64,000 nt of DNA from DAIDKA01 sp963726995. Its GTDB lineage: Bacteria > Pseudomonadota > Gammaproteobacteria > Steroidobacterales > Steroidobacteraceae. Positions 26,163-35,167 of the stretch are shown here, one piece after another. Below the pieces are notes generated by a model, which was not told where the DNA came from, ran no database searches, and saw only the letters and a list, made by a program, of their open reading frames with translations. Position numbers and translations under genes: made by a program. The stretch is taken from positions 248,001 through 312,000 of the forward strand of contig CAVSEP010000007.1 in NCBI GenBank assembly GCA_963726995.1, in the 5' to 3' direction. Each line of letters starts with the position of its first letter. Position 1 is the stretch's first letter.

Positions 26163-28749
26163 TCAGCCGATGCCGAAGCGGCGGTGAAACCAGGTCTTGG
26201 TAAGGTGCGTGAAAAGCAGATAGCCGACGACCGTGGCGGCGAGGCACGCCCAGTAGGCGGGCGGCAGCGGCACAAATCCCAACGCGGGCGCCAGCAGCGA
26301 ATACGGCAGATACATTCCGATACAACATACCAGCAGGCTCATGAACGTGAGCGGCAGGCTGGCGCGGCTTTCCAGGAAGGGAATCCGGCGGGTACGAATG
26401 ATGTGGATGATCAGAGTCTGCGTAACAATGGACTCGACGAACCAGACGCTCTGGAACTGGGCGGCATGCGCGGGGGTCGCGGCCGCGAATCCAAAGTACA
26501 TGATCGCGAAGGTGACATAGTCGAAGACCGAGCTGATCGGACCGATGAAGAGCATGTAGCGGCCGATGTTGCCGATTTCCCAACGCCGGGGCGCCAGCAG
26601 GTATTCCGGATCCACATTGTCAGTCGGAATCGCCGACTGGGAAATGTCGTACAGCAGGTTGTTGGCGATCACCTGGACCGGCGCCATCGGCAGGAACGGC
26701 AGCCAGGCGCTGGCTCCCAACACGCTCAGCATGTTGCCGAAGTTGGAACTCGCCCCCATGCGGATGAACTTGATGATGTTGCCGAACACCTTGCGACCCT
26801 CGATGACGCCCTCATCGAGTACCTGCAGGCTCTTGTCCAGCATGATGATGTCGGCGGATTCCTTGGCGATGTCCACGGCCGTGTCCACCGAAATCCCAAC
26901 ATCCGCCTGCTTGAGCGCCGGTCCATCATTGATGCCGTCCCCCAGGAAGCCCACCACGTGCCCCAGCCCCTGCAGCGTCCGGATGATGGTCGCCTTCTGC
27001 ATGGGCGAGAGTCGCGCAAAGAGCTGGCTGTCCTGGCAGGCGCTCGCGAGCTGATCCGCCGACATGCCCTCCAGTTGCGGCCCGAGCACCGTATGGTCCA
27101 CGGGCAATCCCACGGCCTTGCAAATGCGCCGCGCCACGACATCGTTGTCGCCGGTGAGGACCTTCACGGTCAGTCCGTGCGCAGCGAGCGCGGCGAGGGC
27201 CTGCGTAGCGCCATCCTTGGGCGGGTCCAGGAACGCGACATAGCCCAGCAGTGTGAGGTCTCGCTCGTCCTGCAGGCTGCAGGTGGGCTGCGAGGCCGGC
27301 AGGATGCGATAGGCGACCGCGATGACGCGAAATCCGTCCTCGCTCAAAGCGTCGACCGTCGCCTGGGCACGGCTGCGATGCACATCGTCGAGCTCGGCGC
27401 AGACGCCCCCAATCTGGATGTGCCGCGAGGCCTCCAGCATCTCCTGCACCGCCCCCTTGCAGATCAGGAGCCGCTGCGTCGGGGGACTCCAGCGCGACGG
27501 ACATGCGCCGGCGCTGGAAGTCGAAGGGCACCTCGTCGAACTTGCGATAGTCGTGCACGCAGTCCGCCATGCGCACGCCGTCGTCGCAATGAAGCACGGC
27601 TTCGTCCATCAGGTTCTTCAGGCCTGACTGGAAATTGCTGTTCAGGTACGCAAACTTCAGGACTTCATCGTCCTTGTCGCCCAGAATATTGACGTGCTTT
27701 TCAAGGATGACGCGCCCCTGGGTCAGGGTACCGGTCTTGTCGGTGCACAACACGTCCATGGCACCGAAGTTCTGAATGGCATTCAGGCGCTTGACGATGA
27801 CCTTTTTGCGCGCCATGGCCAGGGCGCCCTTGGCGAGGTTCACCGTCACGATCATGGGCAGCATTTCAGGCGTGAGGCCGATGGCAACCGCGGTGGCAAA
27901 CAGCAATGCCTCCAGCCAGTTCCCCTTGGTCACACCGTTGATCAGGAACACCAGGGGTGCCATCACCAGGATGAAGCGAATCATCAGCCAGGTGAATCGG
28001 TTGATGCCGTGCTCAAAGCTGGTGGGAACTCGCTGAGCGGAAATGGCCGCCGCCAGGCTGCCGAAATAGGCGCGGGCGCCGGTGAGTGCGACCACCGCGC
28101 AACCGCTGCCGCTTAACACGGAGGTGCCCATGAAGCAGATATTCGTCAGGCTCGCGGGCTCCTTGCCGGCAAGACTGATCGCGTCCGCGTGCTTCTCCAC
28201 CGGCAGGCCCTCGCCAGTCAGAGAGGCCTGATTAACGAAGAAGTCCTTGGCGGCGATCAGACGCAGATCGGCCGGTATCAGGTCGCCTGCCGAAAGTTGC
28301 ACCACATCGCCGGGCACAAGCTGCTCGAGGGGTATCTCGCATGCGTGGGCGCCGGGTCGAAGGACCGCCGCCGTCGTATGCACCATGGCCCGCAACCGGG
28401 CTGCCGCCCGGTTTGAGCGGCGCTCCTGGATCGTGGCGAGCACCAGGCTCAACATCACCATGGCCGCAACCAGGCTCGCGGCCTTGGCGTCACCCGTCAG
28501 CAGGGAGATCAATGCCAGAACCAGCAGCAGGCAGTTGAGCGGATTGATGAGGCGAGCAGCCAGGTCGCGCAGGAGGCTCTTGGACTGCTCATGGGCAATC
28601 GTGTTGGGCCCGCAGCGCTCGCGGCGCAGCGCCGACTCCGCCGCACTGATGCCAGCGGCATCACTGTTGAGTTGCTGCAGAACGGCCGCCGGACTTAACC
28701 CCGACAGTCGGGTGAGTTCGGGGGGCAGATCGTGGGTGGTCTTGATCAC
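26163..28749 (-). pseudogene. mgtA: MgtA/MgtB-type magnesium P-type ATPase, single-base frameshift
   Basis: This is a P3B ATPase for Mg2+ import. The N-terminal half has SLTGEGLPVEK, membrane segments, TPEMLPMIV and the phosphorylation motif DKTGTLT. The C-terminal half has VLTGDND, GDGINDGPALKQADVGIS and six late hydrophobic segments. They are in different frames: the shift falls in a run of five G (+ strand, 27481-27485), and removing one base gives ESPTQRLLICKGAVQEML and an 861-residue protein. As written, the first frame ends near 26926 without the last membrane domain. It lies 15 bp after the alcohol dehydrogenase gene. No mgtA-type leader can be seen because it is internal to an operon. 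Confidence 0.9.
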
Positions 28750-28764
28750 CAGCTGTGCCGCGCC

Positions 28765-29748
28765 CTAGGGCATCAGGACCGCAGCGCCCTCGAAGCGCCC
28801 GGCACGAAGATCGGCCAGCGCCTCATTGGCCCGGCGCAATGGATAGGCGGTTGTTGTGGTGCGGATGCCGGCCTGCAGAGCAACGGCAAGAAACTCGATG
28901 CCATCCTGCCGAGTGAGATTGGCGACCGATAGCACCCGCCGCTCCTCCCATAGGAGTCGATACGGAAAGCTCGGTAGATCGCTCATGTGGATGCCGGCGC
29001 ACACCACACTGCCCCCCTTGCGCACGGCACCCAGGGCCAGCGGCACCAGCGTGCCGTCCGGTGCGAAAATGATGGCCGCATCCAGCGGCACCGGTGGCAT
29101 CTGTGTGGAATCGCCGACCCAGGCGGCGCCCAGGTCACGCGCAAAGGACTGGGTCGCGGTATCACCCGGTCGCGTGAAGGCGAAACACTGGCGACCTTGC
29201 CAGCGAATGACCTGTGCGAGGATGTGTGCCGCGGCGCCAAACCCGTACAGACCAATTCGTTCCCCCCCACCGGCCAGGCGCAGCGCACGCCAGGCGATCA
29301 GTCCGGCGCACAGCAAGGGAGCCAGGGATTCATCGGACCCCGTCGCGGAAAGCGGCAAGGCAAAGCGTGCATCGGCGACGGTGGTCGTGGCAAAGCCGCC
29401 GTCGCGCGTATATCCGGTGAAGAGCGGCTCGTCGCACAGATTCTCGAAGCCGCCGGTACAGTAGCTGCAGTGACCGCAGGTATGCCCCAACCAGGGTACC
29501 CCGACGCGCTGACCGATCTGCAGGGCATCCACGCCCTCTCCAAGCGCCTCGACCCGCCCCACGATCTGATGCCCGGGAATGACGGGCAGCTTGGGGTGCG
29601 GCAGCTCCCCGTCGATGACATGCAGGTCGGTCCGACACACTCCGCAGGCGGCGACGCGCACCCGTACCTGGCCACGGGCCGGCACCGGATCGGGCAGCTC
29701 CACGGCCGCCAGCGCCGTTCGCGGCTGCCTGAGCACCATGGCAAACAT
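28765..29748 (-). CDS. Zinc-dependent alcohol dehydrogenase (AdhP-like)
   Basis: This is a medium-chain dehydrogenase of 327 residues. The catalytic zinc site is visible as CGVCRTDLHV with GHQIVGRVE, and the structural zinc site as the four cysteines in CGHCSYCTGGFENLC. The nucleotide-binding loop reads GLYGFGAAAH. It probably interconverts ethanol and acetaldehyde or similar, consistent with fermentative growth. It is the second gene of a leftward operon (eRF1-like gene, adh, mgtA, chimera) preceded by a TGCCTATTTAC element. Confidence 0.9.
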   Translation of the reverse strand: MFAMVLRQPRTALAAVELPDPVPARGQVRVRVAACGVCRTDLHVIDGELPHPKLPVIPGHQIVGRVEALGEGVDALQIGQRVGVPWLGHTCGHCSYCTGGFENLCDEPLFTGYTRDGGFATTTVADARFALPLSATGSDESLAPLLCAGLIAWRALRLAGGGERIGLYGFGAAAHILAQVIRWQGRQCFAFTRPGDTATQSFARDLGAAWVGDSTQMPPVPLDAAIIFAPDGTLVPLALGAVRKGGSVVCAGIHMSDLPSFPYRLLWEERRVLSVANLTRQDGIEFLAVALQAGIRTTTTAYPLRRANEALADLRAGRFEGAAVLMP

Positions 29749-29769
29749 GTGGCGCCTGCGGGCCGGATC

Positions 29770-30210
29770 TTAGCCGTGTGCGGCCGAGTAGGGACGCCCC
29801 AGCCGTGCGGCTGCGCGGAACGACTGTGCAGCATGTGCCAACAGCGGGCCATCGCCGGGATGGTCGAGCGTCTCGACGCCGACGATCAGGTTCAGCAAGG
29901 CCGGATGATGCTGCTCGATATGCTTGTAGAGCTCGTGCTTGGCACTGGAGGGACCGACGATGAGGATGGCCTTGGCATCGATGATGTCCATGGCAACCGA
30001 TTCCATATACGCGCGGCTCACCGGCGCATGACCGCTGCCGATCGAGTTGGCTTTGTGGTGCAGGTGCGCGGGCGAATGTTCGTCGCGGATGGTGTGATGG
30101 GTGGACTCGGACACTTCGCTGTCAAAGCGGAAGATCTTGGCCTCATGATGGTCGATCCACACTAAGGCATGATGGTGACCGGCGGGGCCCTGGGAGTGTA
30201 CGGCTATCAT
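29770..30210 (-). CDS. Small eRF1/pelota-like protein (annotated elsewhere as translational machinery protein)
   Basis: The 146-residue protein begins with HHALVWIDHHEAKIFRF, the signature of short bacterial proteins with an eRF1 domain-3-like fold. HKANSIGSGHAP and VGPSSAKHELYKHI complete the pattern. It starts at ATG 30210; a longer frame upstream lacks support. Bacterial relatives occur in stress clusters, and whether they touch the ribosome is unproven. It is the first gene of the operon with alcohol dehydrogenase and MgtA. It is rich in His (15 or so). Confidence 0.72.
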   Translation of the reverse strand: MIAVHSQGPAGHHHALVWIDHHEAKIFRFDSEVSESTHHTIRDEHSPAHLHHKANSIGSGHAPVSRAYMESVAMDIIDAKAILIVGPSSAKHELYKHIEQHHPALLNLIVGVETLDHPGDGPLLAHAAQSFRAAARLGRPYSAAHG

Positions 30211-30278
30211 TTGCGTTGCCTCGTGACATGGTCCATACGAATCGATTGTCGACGATTTAAGAGGAATCGCGTTTCGGG

Positions 30279-30289
30279 GTAAATAGGCA
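30279..30289 (-). promoter_or_regulatory. TRCSTAKTTAC element, divergent region at 30.3 kb
   Basis: TGCCTATTTAC on the minus strand shares CCTATTTAC with the element at 47917; the second base deviates (G for A). It lies 69 bp upstream of the eRF1-like operon start and 95 bp upstream of the L,D-transpeptidase gene. Confidence 0.45.
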
Positions 30290-30383
30290 TATGTGCGCAT
30301 GCACCGGCCAGCCCCCCCTTACATACTGAATTCACCTGCCTGGCGCAGGATTACGCCACGGGTCTGCTGAGGATGGTGAGGGA

Positions 30384-32006
30384 ATGGTCAGGATTCTGGG
30401 CACCATGGTGGTGCTGCTGTGGCTGGGGGCAACTCACACCGGGTTTGCCCAGCCGACGAAGACAGTGGGCCCGGTCGCAGTCGAGGTATTTGCGGGCAGG
30501 CCCGCACCCCATGAGACGGTGCTGGTCGCCGGCCTCTACGCCGGTGGCGGCCTGTTATGGAGCGCGGATCGGCACCTCACCCCTCAGGCTGTTGCGCTGG
30601 TGGACGCCATTCGGGCCAGCGACCAACTGGGACTGAAGCCCGAGGACTATGGCGCGACCCGGATTGCCGCTGCCGTCCAGCACCTGCAGACGGGCAGCGC
30701 CACCGATGCCGACTGGCGGGACTTCGACCATCTTCTCAGCTACGCGGCCGTACGACTGGTGAGTCACCTGCACTACGGTCGCGTGGACCCAACGGCCGCG
30801 GGATTTGAGCTGCCGGCACGCCCTGCGGACCTGAATGTCGCCACCGCCGTGGGCGACCTGGCCAAGGCGACGAATGTCACCCAGGTCATCAGGGCCGTTG
30901 AGCCGCAGTTCTACCATTACGACCTGCTGAAGGCCGCATTGGCGCGCTATCGCGCGCTGGCCACGCAACCGGCGCTCACGCAATTGCCGCCCACGGGCCA
31001 AAAGGTGCCACATCCCGGGGATGCCTATGCGGGTGCGCCCGCCTTGCGCACGCTCTTGCTGGCACTGGGCGATCTGTCGCCCAATGAAGTGCCGGTCGGC
31101 GGCCAAGCCATACAGGAAAGGCTGGATCCGAGCCTGGTCGCCGCGCTCAGGCGATTTCAGCAGCGTACCGGCCTGGCCCAGGATGGCGCGCTGGGGAGGC
31201 TGACCTTTGCTGCCCTGACGACTCCCGCCTCACAGCGCGTGCGCCAGATCGAGCTCACCCTCGAACGGTGGCGATGGTTGCCGAGGTTTGAAACGCCCCC
31301 GATCATCGTGAACATTCCCCAGTATCAGCTGTTTGCCTTCCGCACCACGGCCGATCGTCTCGCCAACATCGAGCAGATGCCGGTCATCGTCGGCAAGTCC
31401 TATCCACGGACCCAGACGCCGGTATTCGTCGGGTCGTTGAAGTACGTCATCTTCAGGCCCTACTGGGACATTCCCCGCGGCATCACCGTGCGCGAGGTGC
31501 TGCCGCAGTGGCGGGCGCATCCCGATTATCTGGCCAGGAATCAATTTGAAATCCTGCGCGGTAATTCCGTGCTGGCGGATCAGGCCCGCACCGCCCCCAC
31601 CATGGCCGCGCTGGCAAACGGGACACTGCGGCTTCGGCAGAAACCTGGGGACGACAACGCCTTGGGCCCAATCAAGTTCGTGTTCCCCAATGCGCATGAT
31701 GTGTATCTGCACGGCACGCCGCTGCACCAGCTGTTTGCACAGTCACGCCGTGCCTTTAGTCATGGATGCATTCGCGTCGCAGATCCCGTGGCGCTGGCCG
31801 CCTACGCGCTGCGCAACACTCCGGGAGAGTGGAATACTGGGAAGATCAAGGCTGCCATGCAGCAATCACAGTCGCTGCGGGTCAACCTGTCGCAGCCTAT
31901 ACAGGTCATGATCCTGTACGGCACGGCTCTGGCAACCGAGGCGGGACCGGTCTATTTCTTCGATGATGTCTACGGCAATGATCGACGACTGGCCAAGCTG
32001 CTTTGA
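30384..32006 (+). CDS. L,D-transpeptidase (YcbB/LdtD type)
   Basis: The 540-residue protein has a signal peptide (about 1-22), a YcbB-like scaffold domain, a peptidoglycan-binding repeat (about 235-290: ERLDPSLVAALRRFQQRTGL) and a YkuD catalytic domain with HGTPLHQLF and SHGCIRV, the nucleophile being Cys462. Such enzymes make 3-3 crosslinks in peptidoglycan, typical of stationary or envelope-stressed cells. It is paired with a YcbK-like gene downstream on the opposite strand, as ycbB and ycbK are neighbours in E. coli. It is periplasmic or inner-membrane anchored. Confidence 0.93.
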   Translation: MVRILGTMVVLLWLGATHTGFAQPTKTVGPVAVEVFAGRPAPHETVLVAGLYAGGGLLWSADRHLTPQAVALVDAIRASDQLGLKPEDYGATRIAAAVQHLQTGSATDADWRDFDHLLSYAAVRLVSHLHYGRVDPTAAGFELPARPADLNVATAVGDLAKATNVTQVIRAVEPQFYHYDLLKAALARYRALATQPALTQLPPTGQKVPHPGDAYAGAPALRTLLLALGDLSPNEVPVGGQAIQERLDPSLVAALRRFQQRTGLAQDGALGRLTFAALTTPASQRVRQIELTLERWRWLPRFETPPIIVNIPQYQLFAFRTTADRLANIEQMPVIVGKSYPRTQTPVFVGSLKYVIFRPYWDIPRGITVREVLPQWRAHPDYLARNQFEILRGNSVLADQARTAPTMAALANGTLRLRQKPGDDNALGPIKFVFPNAHDVYLHGTPLHQLFAQSRRAFSHGCIRVADPVALAAYALRNTPGEWNTGKIKAAMQQSQSLRVNLSQPIQVMILYGTALATEAGPVYFFDDVYGNDRRLAKLL

Positions 32007-32010
32007 GCAC

Positions 32011-32547
32011 TCACCAGAACCTGACTCGGCCGGTGTCCACGTGAACAAAATCCGAAGCGCGGTAGAAGCCCACGCCGCCGCGACCTAGCTCGCGAGCCAG
32101 ATCGCCCAAGCGGCGCGTCGGAAATGCGTCCAGGCGAATATCAATCGCGCGGCCGACCAGGTGCATGCTGTGCTGGGCGACGCCGTCACTGGAATGGCGC
32201 AGCATTTCGTTCGTCTTCGGGGAACGATAGCCGGAAATGACCTGGAAGGGCCGATCGGTGTCGGCCTTGGACTGAAGATCACTCAGCAAATCCAGCAGCG
32301 CCGGGTCGATGGGGTGGATCTCCTCGGTGCGGAAGTCCCGCAGCAGGTGATTGACCCGCAAGAGCACCTCAGGCTGGTAGCGGCCGCCCTTCCAGTAGGG
32401 GGCCGTGAGTTCCTCCCCGGTATGGGTGTGAATGAAGGACACCGAGCGGGTCGCCCCGGTATTTGCAACCGCCATGGGCGCGCGCAGGCTCACGGCGGCC
32501 CCACAGACCGACCCCAAGGTCCCGATAAAGCGGCGGCGATTGATCAT
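32011..32547 (-). CDS. YcbK-like DUF882/M15 family murein peptidase
   Basis: The 178-residue protein begins with a twin-arginine-type leader (NRRRFIGTL). The DUF882 body has the zinc-binding residues of M15 peptidases in HSMHLVGRAIDIRL and HVDTGRVRFW, with SGYRSPKTN upstream. It is probably a periplasmic peptidoglycan hydrolase exported by Tat. It ends 5 bp from the convergent L,D-transpeptidase and shares a strand with the cytochrome c gene downstream of its start (25-bp gap). Confidence 0.88.
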   Translation of the reverse strand: MINRRRFIGTLGSVCGAAVSLRAPMAVANTGATRSVSFIHTHTGEELTAPYWKGGRYQPEVLLRVNHLLRDFRTEEIHPIDPALLDLLSDLQSKADTDRPFQVISGYRSPKTNEMLRHSSDGVAQHSMHLVGRAIDIRLDAFPTRRLGDLARELGRGGVGFYRASDFVHVDTGRVRFW

Positions 32548-32572
32548 ATTACGTAATCCAGGAGTGGGCGCC

Positions 32573-32962
32573 TCAATGGTCCTTCAGACTCAGAATGTAC
32601 CGGATCACGGCCATGGTGTCAGATTTAGACAATTCCGGGCTCGGCATGGATGGGGGCACGGTCTTCGGATCCCAATGGGTCGAGGTCACGAAATGTCGCA
32701 GCGATTCATCGCTCGTCTGCGGACGGTTCGCGATGCTCCTGAAGCTCGGGGCCGGCTGCTTGAGTATTGGCGTGAGTTCCTGCCTTTCGGCCACCACATG
32801 GCAGGCTGAACACTGCTCCTGAGCGATCTGCTCGCCCCGCTGGACCCGTGCACGTAGGCGCGTCGTCCGGTCGGCACACACGGCGGTAGCCATCCCGGCA
32901 ATCAGCACGGCCCCCAGCAGCACCTGCGCCGTCGGGCGAGGAACGGTCCGAATACCAGTCAT
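32573..32962 (-). CDS. Monoheme class I cytochrome c
   Basis: The 129-residue protein has a signal sequence (about 1-30) and one heme site, CSACH, with a likely axial Met in PPSMPSPEL. The C-terminal helix DTMAVIRYILSLKDH is typical of class I cytochromes c. It starts at ATG 32962. It is a periplasmic electron carrier, perhaps linked to the respiratory genes to the right. It is divergent from the BON gene with a 229-bp spacer that holds a perfect inverted repeat. Confidence 0.9.
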   Translation of the reverse strand: MTGIRTVPRPTAQVLLGAVLIAGMATAVCADRTTRLRARVQRGEQIAQEQCSACHVVAERQELTPILKQPAPSFRSIANRPQTSDESLRHFVTSTHWDPKTVPPSMPSPELSKSDTMAVIRYILSLKDH

Positions 32963-33030
32963 AGCGCACCCTTCGTGGATTCTGCTCATATCCGCCCGTT
33001 TCACCCTCCCAAACTGCAACCTCGCCCGCA

Positions 33031-33046
33031 TCCGTACTGATACGGA
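33031..33046. repeat. Perfect inverted repeat in the cytochrome c/BON divergent region
   Basis: TCCGTA - CTGA - TACGGA, 69 bp upstream of the cytochrome c start and 146 bp upstream of the BON gene. There is no T-run, so an operator is more likely than a terminator. It differs from the TACSTAK set. Confidence 0.4.
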
Positions 33047-33191
33047 CTTGGCGTCCCGGGGCCTCGCCTCGGCCAGGGTGGCCAGCGCGGATATAAGTAT
33101 TCATTCGAATGCCGTCCGGCCCGAAAACGGCCAAGATCAGCGATACAGCGCCATTGAGCGCGCCATAGCCAAGGCCCCGGAGGGATGGACC

Positions 33192-33845
33192 ATGAAGACG
33201 GACAATGAACTGAAGTCTGACGTCGACGACGAATTGAAGTGGAATCCGGAGCTCAATTCCACCGACATTGCCACCCAGGTCATCAGCGGTGCCGTGACCC
33301 TGTCAGGCTTTGCGCAGAACTACTATGAGAAGCACTTGGCGGAACTGACCGTCAAGCGCGTCGCCGGCGTCATCGCCGTCGCCAACGACCTCATGGTCCG
33401 GCCTCGGCAGGCGGATCGGATCCCGGACCCTGAACTCGCCCGCCACGCGGTGGCCGCGCTGAAGATGGCCCTTCCCGTGGACTGGCCGAACATCAAGATC
33501 CTGGTTCACGACGGCCATATCGTGCTCGATGGCACGGTGGGTTGGGACTTCCTGCGCGAGCGCACGGTCGCGGCCATTCGCCGCCTGCGCGGCGTCCTGG
33601 ATGTACGCGACTCCATCAGGGTGCTGCCGGCGATCTCGGCCACCGACATCAAGGGAGATATTCAGGAGGCCTTCCGTCGCAATGCCACCATCGACTCCGA
33701 GCAGGTCAAGGTCGTGGTGCAGGGACCGGAAGTGGTTCTGCGCGGCGAAGTGCGCTCCTGGGCCGAGCGCGACCAGGCCTACAAAACTGCGGCCTCCGCG
33801 CCCGGTGTGGTCAAGGTCGTCAACGAGCTCACGATCCGGACCTGA
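33192..33845 (+). CDS. Three-BON-domain cytoplasmic protein
   Basis: The 217-residue protein has BON repeats at about 3-70, 78-145 and 150-217, the last ending EVRSWAERDQAYKTAASAPGV then LTIRT. There is no signal peptide. It is a close paralogue of the protein at 44319: same length, and the same ends. A purine-rich CGGAGGGA precedes the ATG at 33192. Its end overlaps cydX by 17 bp on the opposite strand. The function is unknown; BON domains may bind lipids or other surfaces. Confidence 0.88.
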   Translation: MKTDNELKSDVDDELKWNPELNSTDIATQVISGAVTLSGFAQNYYEKHLAELTVKRVAGVIAVANDLMVRPRQADRIPDPELARHAVAALKMALPVDWPNIKILVHDGHIVLDGTVGWDFLRERTVAAIRRLRGVLDVRDSIRVLPAISATDIKGDIQEAFRRNATIDSEQVKVVVQGPEVVLRGEVRSWAERDQAYKTAASAPGVVKVVNELTIRT

Positions 33846-33993
33846 TGTCGGAAGGCCCTGGATGCGCGGCGTCGCCCATCCTGGGCGGCTCCGCGTGTGC
33901 TGTCCTGTCGATGGTCAGCTCAAACCAGATGGCATTGAGCACACCGAAGGTCAGCGCCAGCCCGAGCCCCAAAATCCACGCGAAATACCACAT
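33829..33993 (-). CDS. cydX: Cytochrome bd small subunit CydX
   Basis: This is a 54-residue single-helix protein starting MWYFAWILGLGLALTFGV then NAIWFE, the CydX signature. It stabilises the bd oxidase heme site. It lies 20 bp after cydB. Its C-terminal tail is longer than the usual 37-residue CydX and runs into the convergent BON gene. Confidence 0.9.
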   Translation of the reverse strand: MWYFAWILGLGLALTFGVLNAIWFELTIDRTAHAEPPRMGDAAHPGPSDIRSGS

Positions 33994-34013
33994 CTGAATT
34001 GTCCTGGCCGGCC

Positions 34014-35150
34014 TCAGTACCGACCGCTGTGATTGCGAACATGTTCCAGGGTCACCCTGCCCCTGAGCACCCGATACACCCAGGCGGTATACCCCAGCAC
34101 AATGGGCAGGAACACGATCACGGCAACGAGCATGATCCGCAGTGTCCTGGCACTGCTGGAGGCATCCCAGATGGTCAGGCCTTGATCCGGATGGGTCGAG
34201 GACGGCATCAGGAACGGGAACAGTCCTATTCCGCCAGTCAGGATTGTCCCTGCCAAGGTGATGGCGCTCGAAACGAACGCCGCGCCAGGCCTGCCAACGC
34301 GCAAGAACATAAAGGCGCCAATGCTGCCAAGAATGGCGCTGATTGGCGCCAACCATAGGGCCGCATGCAGCTGATAGTTCACCAGCCAGCCGCCAGGCGA
34401 CATCGCTACAGCCTTAGACAGCGGGTTTGAGGGCCCGAGGGGATCCCCACCCGCCACAATGCGGTCGCCCGCCAATCCATAAGCGACCCACATCCCGGCC
34501 GCCAAGAACGCCACGATGAAGGCCACCGCGGCGGCGCGCCCGATCGCGGCCGCCCGTGCTGCCATCGGCTCATCCACCTTCAGCGCCGCGTAGCAGGCGC
34601 CGTGCTGCACGAGCATCGCCAGGCTCACGATGCCAACCAGCAAGGCAAACGGCTGCAAAAGGTTGAAGAACCCGCCGGAATAGACGGGGCGCATCATCGC
34701 GTCGAAATGAAAGGGTACGCCGAGGAACAGATTTCCGAAGGCTACGCCAAACAGCAGGGGCGCCACGATTCCGGAAACCGTCAATACCCAGTCCCAGACC
34801 TCGCGCCAGCGCGGATCACTCAACCGGTCGCGAAATGCAAATCCCACGGGACGCAGGATGAAGGTCACCAACACCAGGAACATCGCAAGGTATAGATTTG
34901 AAAACGAAGCGGCATACAACAAGGGCCACGCCGCGAACACCGCACCGCCGCCCAGAATGAACCAGACCTGGTTGCCCTCCCATACCGGCTCCACTGAACC
35001 GAGCAGCGCCCGGCGTTCCTCATCATTGCGGCCCGTGACGCGAAATATCGCCGCCACGCCCAGATCAAAGCCATCGGCAACGGCGAAGCCGATCAGGAGC
35101 ACGCCCAGAATCGCCCACCAGATCACGCGCAGAACAGCATAGTCAAACAT
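34014..35150 (-). CDS. cydB: Cytochrome bd oxidase subunit II
   Basis: The 378-residue protein has about eight membrane helices. It starts MFDYAVLRVIWWAILG and shows DGFDLG near residue 27, typical of CydB; NEEERR-like NDEERR and EPVWEGNQVW follow. It forms the quinol oxidase core with CydA and reduces O2 with high affinity. It lies between cydA (17 bp) and cydX (20 bp). Confidence 0.97.
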   Translation of the reverse strand: MFDYAVLRVIWWAILGVLLIGFAVADGFDLGVAAIFRVTGRNDEERRALLGSVEPVWEGNQVWFILGGGAVFAAWPLLYAASFSNLYLAMFLVLVTFILRPVGFAFRDRLSDPRWREVWDWVLTVSGIVAPLLFGVAFGNLFLGVPFHFDAMMRPVYSGGFFNLLQPFALLVGIVSLAMLVQHGACYAALKVDEPMAARAAAIGRAAAVAFIVAFLAAGMWVAYGLAGDRIVAGGDPLGPSNPLSKAVAMSPGGWLVNYQLHAALWLAPISAILGSIGAFMFLRVGRPGAAFVSSAITLAGTILTGGIGLFPFLMPSSTHPDQGLTIWDASSSARTLRIMLVAVIVFLPIVLGYTAWVYRVLRGRVTLEHVRNHSGRY

Positions 35151-35167
35151 AAGCCTCCCATCCCCCT

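Noticed and set aside
26184..27692. A 502-codon open frame on the + strand
   Set aside because: Antisense to mgtA, low-complexity and without recognisable motifs.
32548..32557. ATTACGTAAT palindrome with a TACGTA core
   Set aside because: It lies at the start codon of the YcbK-like gene within a 25-bp intra-operon gap, lacks the K at the seventh position and is not placed like the other elements.
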